A DNA stretch of 64,000 nt from NCBI GenBank assembly GCA_913058265.1, contig CAJXPQ010000003.1:62001-126000 (forward strand). Direction: 5' to 3'. Of the stretch, positions 25,324 to 34,680 are shown one piece after another. A model generated the notes under the pieces. That model was not told the origin of the DNA, made no database searches, and worked only from the letters and a program-made list of their open reading frames with translations. Both the position numbers and the translations under genes were made by a program. Each line of letters starts with the position of its first letter. Position 1 is the first letter of the stretch. The DNA is from an uncultured Oligoflexia bacterium (lineage in GTDB: Bacteria; Bdellovibrionota; Bacteriovoracia; Bacteriovoracales; Bacteriovoracaceae).

Positions 25324-26028
25324 ATGAGAATTGAGAAAACATTTGTTCGTAATTTTTTATCATCAAGACATAACAACTGGGGCGTTCTAGCTGGAGCGAG
25401 CTTTCTTACAATCTGTTTTATTATGAGTTTATTCTATTGGGATAAAAGTTATCCCATCTCAAGTTTTCTGAGTGCCAGCAGAGACTCTATCTTTGTTAAT
25501 GGTGAATATTGGCGTTTGTTCACTACTAGTTTTATTCATGGAGATCTTCAACACTTACTCGCAAATAGCTTGATGCTTTATATCTTAACTTATTTTGTGA
25601 CTTCATTTTATGGGGGATTACAATCGTTGATTGTCAGTTCAATTATGGGAGTTGCTATTAATCTCTTTGTCCTATACCAGTATCAGACAAATACAACTTT
25701 AGTCGGGGCCTCTGGTATCGTTTATTATTTATGGGGATTTTGGTTGACTCTATACTTCTTTATTCAAACCCATCAAACAGTATTAGGCCGAATTCTAAGG
25801 ATCGGAGCTGTATTCTTTATCTTACTTATTCCTACTCAATATAGTCCTAGTACTAGTTATCTTGCCCATTATTTTGGATTTCTTATAGGCCTTGGAGTTG
25901 GGTGCTTATATTATCTTTTGAAACGTAAGAAATTGCACTCCTTTGAGATCTGGAAATTTAAAGTGATTCAAGATGACGACCTTGATTTTGACTGGAAAGA
26001 ATCGACTTCTATTAAACCTTCTTTATAA
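25324..26028 (+). CDS. Rhomboid-family intramembrane serine protease
   Basis: The 234-residue protein has about six hydrophobic segments and the catalytic features of rhomboids. These are WRLFTTSFIHGDLQHLLANS (His and Asn of the oxyanion region), the nucleophile serine in GASGIVYY and the catalytic His in YLAHYFGFLIGLGVG. It cleaves membrane proteins within the bilayer. The acidic cytosolic tail (DDDLDFDWKE) is a short extension. It is a single gene, converging with the second SOUL gene across a hairpin region. Confidence 0.88.
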   Translation: MRIEKTFVRNFLSSRHNNWGVLAGASFLTICFIMSLFYWDKSYPISSFLSASRDSIFVNGEYWRLFTTSFIHGDLQHLLANSLMLYILTYFVTSFYGGLQSLIVSSIMGVAINLFVLYQYQTNTTLVGASGIVYYLWGFWLTLYFFIQTHQTVLGRILRIGAVFFILLIPTQYSPSTSYLAHYFGFLIGLGVGCLYYLLKRKKLHSFEIWKFKVIQDDDLDFDWKESTSIKPSL

Positions 26029-26172
26029 ATTTATTTCCAAAAGCAATTCCTACCATTCAAGTTAAGTACTATCATCCAATGGTGAAATTGGAAAAATAAT
26101 AAAAATATCAATTTCGGGTCAGTACGAACAAAGAGGGTTATATCATTGGTTTGTTTCAGTATATAAACCAAA

Positions 26173-26202
26173 GAGAGAGAAGTTTTTCAATTCTTCTCTC
26201 TT
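26173..26202. terminator. Possible bidirectional terminator
   Basis: AGAGAGAAG pairs with CTTCTCTCT around a ten-base T-rich loop between the convergent rhomboid and SOUL genes. The T-tracts on both sides are poor, so it may be only a weak terminator. Confidence 0.4.
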
Positions 26203-26238
26203 CGAGTCTATATTTATATAATAGGAGTACAAAAGAAA

Positions 26239-26862
26239 TTATTTCATCACTAAAACAAACATCATCTCATGTCTTTTAGTGTGAGGTAAAGTTAGAGGTG
26301 CATTGTATCCAGCGTAAATTGATTTTGACACTATATTGTATTGGTTAAGGTCATCAATCCATCTCTTCAATTCTGTAGACTTTCTCGCCTGCTTCTTTTT
26401 ACCAGCAAACCAAGAAAATGTATTTGCAGCAACGATTCTAGCTGGAACTTCTTCGACTAAGACTCTATTATCAGTCGGCATAGGTACAGTATTTATATTA
26501 TAGATCGATGGAACCATAAAAGACATTTTACGTAGACCGTCTTTCGATTGATCTAAAACTGGTGAGGTCATAGAGATTTTATTTCCCGGGGCATCTAGTA
26601 CAGGCGAAGTCATAGACATATTTTCGCTGGCTACGTTGGCACCAGAAATATACTTAAATAGAATCCTAAAAGCAGAGCCTTTAGATTCCCCTTTACTCTC
26701 ATCATAAACCACACTTACTGTTAAGTATGGACTGTACTCTCTAATCTCCATTGAGCCTTCATTTAAGAGAACTTTGTGTTTCGGTGAATCAAGATCCTTA
26801 GCACCAAAGCTTAAAAAACTAAACATGACCAAACCTAAAACTAATAAAACATTCTTCTTCAT
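26239..26862 (-). CDS. SOUL family heme-binding protein, exported
   Basis: From ATG 26862 (SD GGAGAAG) the 207-residue protein has a signal peptide (cut after SFG). The SOUL domain follows: KVLLNEGSMEIREYSPYL, FRILFKYISGAN, two ISMTSPVLD copies, IYNINTVPMPTDNRV, FSWFAGKKK and YAGYNAPLTLPH. It is a paralogue of the lipoprotein at 3867-4493 but lacks a lipobox, so it would be free in the periplasm. An upstream in-frame start (26916) is less likely. Tetrapyrrole binding is from the family. Confidence 0.85.
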   Translation of the reverse strand: MKKNVLLVLGLVMFSFLSFGAKDLDSPKHKVLLNEGSMEIREYSPYLTVSVVYDESKGESKGSAFRILFKYISGANVASENMSMTSPVLDAPGNKISMTSPVLDQSKDGLRKMSFMVPSIYNINTVPMPTDNRVLVEEVPARIVAANTFSWFAGKKKQARKSTELKRWIDDLNQYNIVSKSIYAGYNAPLTLPHTKRHEMMFVLVMK

Positions 26863-27065
26863 AATAACTTCTCCTGTTTTAAAGATTAATAATTTATCAT
26901 TAACAAGTAGCAGCAATAATAGTCAAATGGACAAAACCTAAAGCTACATTTTAAACATAGACTAAAGCTAGATGCTGTAAAAAAGTCATACTTATGCTAT
27001 GATCATGCCAAACTTGAGATCTAATCAATGATAAGCAAAGACATGAATTTAAAAGTAGGAAGACT

Positions 27066-27317
27066 ATGGGATTATCAAAAACACTCAAATTAAAACTTAT
27101 AAAACTAGATATAAAACAAACAGAAAAGCTTATAAAGATGTCTGTTGAAGACAAGGTATCATTTTCTGAAATAAAAAAGCTTTTTAATCTAACGCCAGGA
27201 GAAGTAGAAAAATTCTTACTTAAGGAGTTAGGTGAGCAAAGATTTAAACGCTGGAAGCTGAGACAACAAAAGAGGTCTACTCATAAAGGTCGACCACGAT
27301 TAGATACAGAAGTGTAA
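27066..27317 (+). CDS. TIGR03643 family protein
   Basis: An 83-residue basic protein whose core (LIKMSVEDKVSFSEIKKLFNLTPGEVEKFLLKEL, then RFKRWKLRQQKRSTHKGR) matches the small family named TIGR03643. It has a helix-turn-helix-like middle and an arginine/lysine-rich tail, so nucleic-acid binding is plausible. The function is unknown. A GGAAG site lies before the ATG. Confidence 0.82.
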   Translation: MGLSKTLKLKLIKLDIKQTEKLIKMSVEDKVSFSEIKKLFNLTPGEVEKFLLKELGEQRFKRWKLRQQKRSTHKGRPRLDTEV

Positions 27318-27459
27318 TCCATCCTCAGGCTTATTATTTGTCCATATTTCAAGGCATAAATTACTAATATATCAATACTTAGCCATGCCAAGTGCTTGTT
27401 ATTACGTTGATTGTTAAGTTCATGTTAACATTAAGCCTGATCGCGACGATAAGGTATTG

Positions 27460-29424
27460 ATGACTATGAAGCTTTTATTAATATTCACATTCTTACTTAT
27501 TGGCTGCTCACAAGAAGGTGAGTCAACGCTAAGTACTGGTTCAAGTGCTTCAAACAACTCAGATACTTTAAGTATTACAGCTCCTCTTGGTAATGCCTTT
27601 ATGAATGCATCAACTGGTATTACGGATCTTACTATCGCTGGTGTTTGTGAAAATGATCTTACTGTTGTTATTTCAAATAATAATACTGATATTTATTCTT
27701 TCCCTTGTGCCTCAAATTCATATTCACAAATTTTTGAACTAGCGAATATTGTTGTTGGAAGTAATTCAATCAAAGTAAGACAGGCCGGTTCTGAAAGTGA
27801 CTTCGAATTAACTGTAGACCTTGTTGTTCCATCAATGACAATCACCGCACCGGTTTTAATAAATTCAATAAATGAGTCCTCGTATACTTTAAGTGGTACA
27901 TGTGATGAACAAAATGCAACTGTTTCTGGTGATATCGGTGAAACTGACTTTTCAGCGGTCTGTTTAAGTTCAGTTTGGAGTGCTACTGGGATTGATGGTA
28001 GTAGTCTGAGTGAGAGTACTCATACAGTAAACTATCAAATTGAAGATTTAGCTGGAAATATTCAAAGCGCTTCAACTTCTGTGATAAAAAATGCCGCATT
28101 ACCAACAGTAACTTCTGTACTTGCTCCGGTTGATGGGGCATATAGTACAGGTTCAAGTCTCGATTTTCAGTTAACATTTAGTACTAACGTAACCGTTACA
28201 AATATCCCGTGTATCAATATTGATATTGGCGGATCTGCTGAAGAAGCTTGTTATACTTCAGGCTCTAACGGCAATGCTCTTATCTTTAGTTACACTATTC
28301 AAGGTGGGGATATTGACGCTGACGGTGTTAGTCTGGACTCAACTATTAATCTTAAAACAGGTTCCATAGCTGATATCAATTTAAATAATGCGAATCTGTC
28401 CATCTCATCTATTCCAAGCTTAACTGCAGTACTTGTTGATACTTTAACAATAGGTCCTGATGCTGTTGCCGTATTAAATCAAACGAATTTAAGTGTTGAT
28501 AGAACTCAAGCAAGCTTTTCGTGGACAGCTCCTGCACATAACGGGGACCCAATTACTAAGTATATTGTGAGATATAAGAAATCTTCAGACTCTGAATATG
28601 TTTATTTAAATCCAGATCCTACAACTACGAATACAACTATATCAAGCCTTTCTACAGAAGAGTTATATGACGTACAGGTGGCCGCGTTTAATGGAGTTAT
28701 AGGGCCATACAGTTCTGTTTTACAATTCTCAACAGTTTTTAGTCCAGCAAGTCTTGGAGCATTGATTTGGTATGAGGCAAAAGATATCAATGGTGATGGA
28801 GGTGCTGTTGCGGACGGAACTTCAATTACAACATGGACAGATAAATCTGGTAATGGAAATAATGCTGCGAAAATCTCAGGGACATCCGCCACGATAGAAA
28901 CAGTTGATGGTTACAAAGTTATTAGACTTGATAGTAGTGGCTATAGAACGATTGAATCACTTGGAGAAACAAGTAATACAGATATAGAAGTTTATGTTGT
29001 TGCAAAAACCAGACAAGTGACAAACAGCTTCGCCTTTGTAAATGAGAATGAAGGCAATAGTAATCGCTTTGGAACTCATTTTCCTTGGGGAAATGGAAAT
29101 GCTTATATTGACCTTCCCATCGGAAATAGAATGAATGGCCCGTGGGGTGGTAATACTACTGATTTTATTGCTTGGACTTTTAGAGGTTCTACCACTCAAG
29201 GAAAAGCCCTTGAACGAGATGGTGATGAAATCTTAAATGCTGGTAATAGAACACTAAGCCCTCCTCTTAAAAAATGGACTATTGGTTCTAACTACGCTGG
29301 ATCAGGCACTTATTGGAAAGCTGATATGCAAGCGATGTTTGTATTTGATAAAGTTTTAGATGCGCAACAAAGAGCGGACTTCTTTCAATATATTGAAGAT
29401 GAGTACGGAGTTACGATGCCATAA
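27460..29424 (+). CDS. Surface lipoprotein with Ig-like, fibronectin III and LamG-like domains
   Basis: About 654 residues with a lipobox (LLIGC) after the signal. The mature chain has a Ser/Thr-rich start and Ig-like bacterial repeats (about 40-215). A cadherin- or Ig-like domain follows (about 215-335), then fibronectin III (about 345-430, TKYIVRYKKSS and LYDVQVAAFNG) and a LamG/concanavalin-like C-terminal domain (WYEAKDINGDGG, WTDKSGNGNNA). Such modular proteins bind glycans or cells on the outer surface. I chose ATG 27460 over a preceding TTG because AAGG lies five bases upstream. Adhesion is inferred, not shown. Confidence 0.8.
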   Translation: MTMKLLLIFTFLLIGCSQEGESTLSTGSSASNNSDTLSITAPLGNAFMNASTGITDLTIAGVCENDLTVVISNNNTDIYSFPCASNSYSQIFELANIVVGSNSIKVRQAGSESDFELTVDLVVPSMTITAPVLINSINESSYTLSGTCDEQNATVSGDIGETDFSAVCLSSVWSATGIDGSSLSESTHTVNYQIEDLAGNIQSASTSVIKNAALPTVTSVLAPVDGAYSTGSSLDFQLTFSTNVTVTNIPCINIDIGGSAEEACYTSGSNGNALIFSYTIQGGDIDADGVSLDSTINLKTGSIADINLNNANLSISSIPSLTAVLVDTLTIGPDAVAVLNQTNLSVDRTQASFSWTAPAHNGDPITKYIVRYKKSSDSEYVYLNPDPTTTNTTISSLSTEELYDVQVAAFNGVIGPYSSVLQFSTVFSPASLGALIWYEAKDINGDGGAVADGTSITTWTDKSGNGNNAAKISGTSATIETVDGYKVIRLDSSGYRTIESLGETSNTDIEVYVVAKTRQVTNSFAFVNENEGNSNRFGTHFPWGNGNAYIDLPIGNRMNGPWGGNTTDFIAWTFRGSTTQGKALERDGDEILNAGNRTLSPPLKKWTIGSNYAGSGTYWKADMQAMFVFDKVLDAQQRADFFQYIEDEYGVTMP

Positions 29425-29459
29425 AAAAAGGCCCACAATCGTGATCGAGATCGTGGACC
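29423..29459 (-). terminator. Rho-independent terminator of the M28 peptidase gene
   Basis: On the minus strand GGTCCACGATC pairs with an almost complementary arm and is followed by seven T residues (A-run 29423-29429 on the plus strand). It lies 30 bases past the peptidase stop and abuts the stop of the convergent lipoprotein gene. Confidence 0.82.
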
Positions 29460-29489
29460 TATATAAAGTTATTCTATTTTAAATTATCT

Positions 29490-31025
29490 CTACATTTCTT
29501 CATGGTGGTGATTGTCATGACCAATGTCTGAAGTGATAATTCCAGATTCTGGAACAGTACTAATCACTGGCTTATCTTCAGCAAGTTGTTCCTCAAGGAT
29601 TGCTGATGTTGAGTAAGCAAAACTTAAGGCCATAAAGCTTATTGCATTAACATTGATTTCAAGAGCTTCTTGATTAATATTATTAATATCGTCACATTCT
29701 TTGTGGTAACAAGCATCGTAAGCTTCACCTGCAGTTCCACCAAATAGGACTGCTTGCTCTTCAGTCTTTGTTCCCTCAGCTCCTGTAAATAATCCACCAT
29801 ATGAAATACCTGCATCAGAGAAGGCTGCATAGTCAGATCTTCCACTTGCTTCTAGTTCGATATTATTTTGATCGTTAGCTGCGAAGTAGAGTTGAAATAG
29901 TCTCTCTATCGCATACGATCCTTTAGGTGCTTTAAAGTCTGTTAATGATCCATTTCCGTCAAAGACACCGACCATATAATTTGGAGAACCGATCATGTCA
30001 AAGTTTAAGTAGAGAGTGATCTTACTCTTTTCTTCTTCAGTTAGAGCTTCTACATATTTTGTTGAACCGATAAGTCCTAATTCTTCAGATCCCCACCATG
30101 CAAATCTTAATTTATTATTAACATTAACCTTGGCCATTCTTAGGGCCACTGTTAAAATCCCCGCACTCCCTGAACCGTTATCATTAATACCAGGACCTGC
30201 TTGTACGCCATCAAGATGTGACCCAAGCATTACAACATTGTTCGGATCTCCGGCTTTTGTCTCTGCAAGAACATTATATGATGTTGATTCAACAACCTTT
30301 GTTTCTGCTTGGACATTTATTGTTAAGCCTTCTATTTTTGATAACGCCTCTCCAATATCATAAGTTAGAGTTGCTACAGTGATTTTAACATCAGTCTCAT
30401 CTCCAAGAGTTCCTGCAAAAGCTTCTCTTCTGGTAACATCATTACCTTGGTTGAAAATGATAACTGCTGTTGCTCCAGAGGCTGCTGCATTTTCAGCTTT
30501 TTGTGCAAACGTACATGCACCTCTTTGAAGTAATGCTACTTTTCCTTTAGTGAAGTTTGCAAAATCTTCAATTTCACAACCACTTGTGGATTCATTACCT
30601 AAACCTAGTGCTAGATCAACTGCTTCAACTTCACCAGTTATATTACCAGTAGTACTATATGGCATGATTGCAAATTGATCTTCTTCTATATAGTCAACTT
30701 GATTTGGAGCGAGTTGCGCTAGTGAAGCTGTTCCAACTTGTTCATATCTCTCGTATGTGTACGGGCTAAACTCAACTTCATAACCAGCAAGCATTAGTTT
30801 TTGTGCGATATAGTTTGCTGAAAGTTCATGCCCTGGAGTACTTGAAGATCTATTACCATCATTTAAGTCAGCAATCTTTTGTAGCTCGTGTAGGTGTGCC
30901 ATAACTTCACTTGAATCAATGTTTTTACTTGCAGCTTCAGCTCCAGGCATCTCGATAGAGTTTGCAAAACTTAAAGAAGAGCAAAGCATTGTTGAGAGTA
31001 GTAGTGGTTTAATAACTTTTTTCAT
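29490..31025 (-). CDS. Secreted M28 aminopeptidase with PA domain
   Basis: The 511-residue exported protein has a signal peptide and a PA insert (about residues 125-240, including CTFAQKAENAAASGA). An M28 catalytic domain follows with zinc ligands in GSHLDGVQ, INDNGSG, WWGSEELG, NFDMIGS and ACYHKECDD. It removes N-terminal residues from peptides outside the cell, useful for protein scavenging. The C-terminus has an odd His-rich end (HDNHHHEEM), which may bind metal. It has a strong terminator and no coupled neighbour. Confidence 0.92.
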   Translation of the reverse strand: MKKVIKPLLLSTMLCSSLSFANSIEMPGAEAASKNIDSSEVMAHLHELQKIADLNDGNRSSSTPGHELSANYIAQKLMLAGYEVEFSPYTYERYEQVGTASLAQLAPNQVDYIEEDQFAIMPYSTTGNITGEVEAVDLALGLGNESTSGCEIEDFANFTKGKVALLQRGACTFAQKAENAAASGATAVIIFNQGNDVTRREAFAGTLGDETDVKITVATLTYDIGEALSKIEGLTINVQAETKVVESTSYNVLAETKAGDPNNVVMLGSHLDGVQAGPGINDNGSGSAGILTVALRMAKVNVNNKLRFAWWGSEELGLIGSTKYVEALTEEEKSKITLYLNFDMIGSPNYMVGVFDGNGSLTDFKAPKGSYAIERLFQLYFAANDQNNIELEASGRSDYAAFSDAGISYGGLFTGAEGTKTEEQAVLFGGTAGEAYDACYHKECDDINNINQEALEINVNAISFMALSFAYSTSAILEEQLAEDKPVISTVPESGIITSDIGHDNHHHEEM

Positions 31026-31201
31026 TGTTGTCCCTTATCAAAATTATTTAATAATATGTGTGATAAAAACTTTTAGCAAAGCTATCATAAAGACGGAAGG
31101 CGATGTGAGAAAACGTTAGAATTATGTAAAAAAGAGGTGCTATTATGACACTGATATTATCTAATATAGAGAAAATCACCACTTATTAAGGGGCACACAA
31201 G

Positions 31202-32110
31202 ATGGAGTTTAATTTAGACGTTATTGCAGATCGAGAACAAGATATCGCCATTGTAACTGGAGCAAATACAGGACTTGGTTTTGAGACAGTTCTTGGACTT
31301 GTATCTAAAAAGATAACAGTCATTATGGCCTGTCGAAACTTAGACAAGGCCAATATAGCAAAAGATAAAATTATGAATCTAGTTCCTCAGGCTAAAATTG
31401 ATGTGATGGTTCTAGATTTAAGTTCCCTTAAATCTGTTCGTGAGTTTACTGCTAAGTTCAAAGATAAATATTCTAAACTTGACCTTCTTATAAATAACGC
31501 CGGTATTATGTATGGCCCATATACAAAAACGGAAGATGGCTTTGAGTCACAATTTGGTACTAATCACCTAGGTCATTTTTTATTAACAAACTTATTAATT
31601 GATCATATGCCAAATACTTCGGACTCTAGAATTGTTGCCTTAAGTAGCCTTGCTCACAAAATGGGAAAGATAAAATTAAATAATTTAAATGCAGAGAAAA
31701 GCTATTCTCCTTTTAAAGCATATAACCAAAGTAAATTAGCATGCTTAATGTTTGCAGAGGAATTAAATCGTAGACTGAAAAATGATAAAAAAGAGATACT
31801 TTCAGTGGCAGCACACCCGGGTATTTCCCTTACAGATCTTTTTAGAAATCTGCCTCCATTACTTGATACCCTGAGACAATATACTCTAAACCCTTTCTTC
31901 ACTCATCCAGCTTCTAAAGGTGCAAAGCCTACATTAATGGCGGCCTTGGAGAAAAATATTGCTGGTGGGAGTTATTTCGGTCCTCAGGGATTCCTCGAGA
32001 TGAGTGGTAAGCCCGGTATTGCTTTCAAGACGAAGTACTCTCAACGAGCTGATATTGCTCAGAAACTATGGGATTTATCATCTAAGTTAACCAATTTTAA
32101 TGCCCTGTAA
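31202..32110 (+). CDS. Short-chain dehydrogenase/reductase (retinol dehydrogenase-like)
   Basis: The 302-residue classical SDR has the NAD(P) site TGANTGLGFE near residue 22, LLINNAGIM near 100, the catalytic Ser in ALSSLAHKM and the YNQSK motif near 175. CRNLDKA after the second strand has an Arg that favours NADP. It resembles retinol-dehydrogenase-like SDRs (RDH/WWOX group) acting on lipophilic carbonyls. The substrate is unknown. An AAGGGG site precedes the ATG. Confidence 0.9.
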   Translation: MEFNLDVIADREQDIAIVTGANTGLGFETVLGLVSKKITVIMACRNLDKANIAKDKIMNLVPQAKIDVMVLDLSSLKSVREFTAKFKDKYSKLDLLINNAGIMYGPYTKTEDGFESQFGTNHLGHFLLTNLLIDHMPNTSDSRIVALSSLAHKMGKIKLNNLNAEKSYSPFKAYNQSKLACLMFAEELNRRLKNDKKEILSVAAHPGISLTDLFRNLPPLLDTLRQYTLNPFFTHPASKGAKPTLMAALEKNIAGGSYFGPQGFLEMSGKPGIAFKTKYSQRADIAQKLWDLSSKLTNFNAL

Positions 32111-32193
32111 TAAATATGTTGCAAAAAGATAATTTAAGGGGTAGTTTCCGTTATCTTGATTTTTTCTAGCTAGGTAGTTTTATAGCTTCGAAT

Positions 32194-32223
32194 TTGAATA
32201 AATCAGGATAATTAATTTATAAT
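32194..32223 (+). promoter_or_regulatory. Probable sigma-70-type promoter of the cold-shock gene
   Basis: TTGAAT at 32194-32199 and TATAAT at 32218-32223 are separated by 18 bases, about 28 bases before the translation start. The spacing and the perfect -10 are good. It would give only a short leader, unlike the long 5' leader of E. coli cspA. Confidence 0.55.
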
Positions 32224-32251
32224 AAATAAACGTCAAAATAGGAGAATGTTT

Positions 32252-32446
32252 ATGAGTACTGGTAAAGTAAAGTTTTTTAATGACACTAAAGGTTTTGGAT
32301 TTATTACACCTAATGATGGTGGACAAGATCTTTTTGTTCATGTTTCTGCAGTTCAATCTGGAACTTTAAATGATGATGATACTGTTGAATACGAAGTTGG
32401 TGAAGGTCAAAAAGGTCCTTGTGCTGTAAATGTAAGAAAAGTATAA
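32252..32446 (+). CDS. Cold-shock domain protein (CspA family)
   Basis: A 64-residue single cold-shock domain with RNP1 KGFGFI and RNP2 LFVHVSAV. Csps bind single-stranded RNA or DNA and act as RNA chaperones. The AGGAG at 32240-32244 supports ATG 32252, not the upstream in-frame ATG at 32246. It probably has its own promoter just upstream. Confidence 0.95.
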   Translation: MSTGKVKFFNDTKGFGFITPNDGGQDLFVHVSAVQSGTLNDDDTVEYEVGEGQKGPCAVNVRKV

Positions 32447-32508
32447 TTACATATTTGGTATAATTCCTAAAGTTAAGCTAGTATAAGACTCATTAATATG
32501 AGGAAAAT

Positions 32509-33930
32509 ATGAAACTTAACTTTAGGAATACCTACCAAAAACTTCCAGAATCTTTTTATCAAAAAGGTTCTCCTGCAAAATTTCCAAACCCCACTCTTAT
32601 AAAATTTAATAAATCATTAGCAGAACAATTACTTATTGATTGTATTGATACGTCTGATATCCGATTGGCCGAGTTTTTTTCTGGCAATAAATTAATTGTT
32701 GGTGCTGAGCCAATTGCCCAAGCTTACTCAGGACATCAGTTTGGACATTTTAATCCAAGCCTTGGTGATGGAAGAGCATTACTTCTTGGGGATGTTGAAG
32801 ACTTACAAAGAAAATTGATGGATATTCAGTTAAAAGGGTCTGGGGTTACCGCTTTCTCTAGAAGAGGTGATGGTAAGTCAGCTTTAGGTCCGGTTATAAG
32901 AGAATATATTCTTAGTGAGGCGATGTTTAATCTTGGCGTACCCACAACTAGGGCATTAGCTGCAGTGAGAACTGGAGAGGATGTTGTTCGAGAAGATGTA
33001 CTTCCTGGTGGAGTCTTTACTAGAGTTTCAGCAAGTCATATTAGAGTTGGAACCTTTGAATACTTTTCTTCAAGAGAGATGCTAGATGAATTAAAACAGC
33101 TTACTCATTATTCAATCAAAAGACTTTACCCTGAGCTTTTGGATGTAGAAAATTCTCATTTTCTATTTTTAAAAGAGATATCCAAAAAGAAACTTGACCT
33201 TGTTGCTAAGTGGATGGGGCTAGGTTTCATTCATGGTGTAATGAATACTGATAATACTTCAATTGCAGGTCTTACTATTGACTATGGGCCATGTGCTTTT
33301 ATGGATAAGTATAGTCGTGATAAAGTTTTTAGTTCCATCGATAGACAAGGAAGATACGCTTACTCAAACCAAGGCAAAATAGCTCTTTGGAATTTATCAA
33401 TGTTAGCAAACTCTCTGTACCCAGTTTTAAGAGTAGACGGAGAGTCAGATGAAGAACTGATTCAAAGACTTCAAAAATTATTTTCTGAACTAGAATTATA
33501 TTATGAAAATAGTTATCAAGAAGAAATGAGAAAGAAGTTTGGTTTTCTTGAAAACTCAGATGAAAGTAAAATCTTTATTGCTAATTTCTTAAAACATATG
33601 GAGCAAGAGAAACTAGACTTCACAAATACTTTTTATGACTTACGAAACTTAAAGTTTCCAAATGCAGAGCTTGAAGAGAATTGGAAGAATTTACTTACTG
33701 GAGATCAAGCGGATGCAGTTAAGCTCATGGAGAAAGCGAATCCTTTTATTATTCCGAGAAACCATCAAGTCGAAAAGGCGATTCAACAATCAGTAGTAGG
33801 GGATGATTCTCATTTCCATTACCTAGTTGAAGCCTATTCTCATCCATTTGAATATAATGAAAGCTATCTTGAATTGACCAAAAGCCCAGCTCCTTCAGAG
33901 GTGGTTTATCAAACATTTTGTGGGACGTAG
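32509..33930 (+). CDS. selO: SelO/YdiU protein adenylyltransferase
   Basis: The 473-residue pseudokinase-fold protein has the SelO hallmarks: AYSGHQFGHFNPSLGDGRA, QLKGSGVTAFSRRGDGKSALG and MNTDNTS, followed by IDYGPCAFMD. SelO transfers AMP to protein hydroxyls and is linked to redox regulation. Mitochondrial homologues end with Sec; here a Cys remains near the end (QTFCGT). The start has an AGGAAAAT site. The protein ends cleanly and stands alone before the beta-helix protein. Confidence 0.95.
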   Translation: MKLNFRNTYQKLPESFYQKGSPAKFPNPTLIKFNKSLAEQLLIDCIDTSDIRLAEFFSGNKLIVGAEPIAQAYSGHQFGHFNPSLGDGRALLLGDVEDLQRKLMDIQLKGSGVTAFSRRGDGKSALGPVIREYILSEAMFNLGVPTTRALAAVRTGEDVVREDVLPGGVFTRVSASHIRVGTFEYFSSREMLDELKQLTHYSIKRLYPELLDVENSHFLFLKEISKKKLDLVAKWMGLGFIHGVMNTDNTSIAGLTIDYGPCAFMDKYSRDKVFSSIDRQGRYAYSNQGKIALWNLSMLANSLYPVLRVDGESDEELIQRLQKLFSELELYYENSYQEEMRKKFGFLENSDESKIFIANFLKHMEQEKLDFTNTFYDLRNLKFPNAELEENWKNLLTGDQADAVKLMEKANPFIIPRNHQVEKAIQQSVVGDDSHFHYLVEAYSHPFEYNESYLELTKSPAPSEVVYQTFCGT

Positions 33931-34018
33931 ACAGACAAAGGTTAGTCCTTTAGTCAGACTTGAAGTCCTTTGCAATGAGTGTCTTTTTTCTTAAAATATT
34001 AAAAAAGGATTTATCACT

Positions 34019-34489
34019 ATGAAACTATTTGTAATCTCTACTCTATTTACTCTCACATTGTTTTCCACTTCTGTATTGGCCTTAGCAACCGCTAATACTC
34101 CTTGTAATGGGGAAGCAGGTTCTTACTTTGTGAATCTGAGTGGTGAAATTGGTGGCTTTGTTGCAGATACCGCTTCTGTTTCAAACAAAGTTTATCTTGG
34201 AAAAAATACTCAAATTTGTGGGCAAGCTGAAATATCACAGTATGCTCAAATCACAGGAAATGCGATCATCAAAGACCATGCGAAAGTTTATGGCCGTGCT
34301 CGAGTATTTGGTAATGCTCTTGTTTACGATCATGCAGAAGTGTATGACTCCGCAAGTGTTTGGGGTAATGCTAAAGTTTATGGGCATGCAAGAATATATG
34401 GAATCGCTGGACTTAAAGATAATGTTCGAGTTTATGGCCAGGCCAGAATGTATGATGCTACATATGGCGGAAATGCCGTATATTTCTAA
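34019..34489 (+). CDS. Exported left-handed beta-helix (hexapeptide-repeat) protein
   Basis: A 156-residue secreted protein with a signal peptide (cut near ALA). From about residue 60 it is built of regular six-residue steps of the kind A-x-V-Y-G-x/N (AKVYGRARVFGNALVYDHAEVY), typical of left-handed beta-helices. A Cys pair (CNGEAG and QICGQ) precedes them. The repeats look like those of YdcK-type proteins. It may be structural or surface-binding; no enzyme domain is seen. Confidence 0.75.
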   Translation: MKLFVISTLFTLTLFSTSVLALATANTPCNGEAGSYFVNLSGEIGGFVADTASVSNKVYLGKNTQICGQAEISQYAQITGNAIIKDHAKVYGRARVFGNALVYDHAEVYDSASVWGNAKVYGHARIYGIAGLKDNVRVYGQARMYDATYGGNAVYF

Positions 34490-34680
34490 GTAGCTGAATT
34501 TATATTTACATCATGACTAGTTAAATAAAATCTCTCAATTACCGATAAATTAAGAGCGTAAGCTGTTGGAATGCCTAATATTGTGGGTGTTTTTAGGTAA
34601 GTTACATATAGTGGCTTAGCTAATTACTTGAAATTACTCAAGTCCTAGGTAGCTTTCGGGATGAGGATTAAAATTAGTCT

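Noticed and set aside
29639-29845. An ORF inside the M28 peptidase gene on the same strand
   Set aside because: It is a shifted-frame shadow of a well-supported peptidase.
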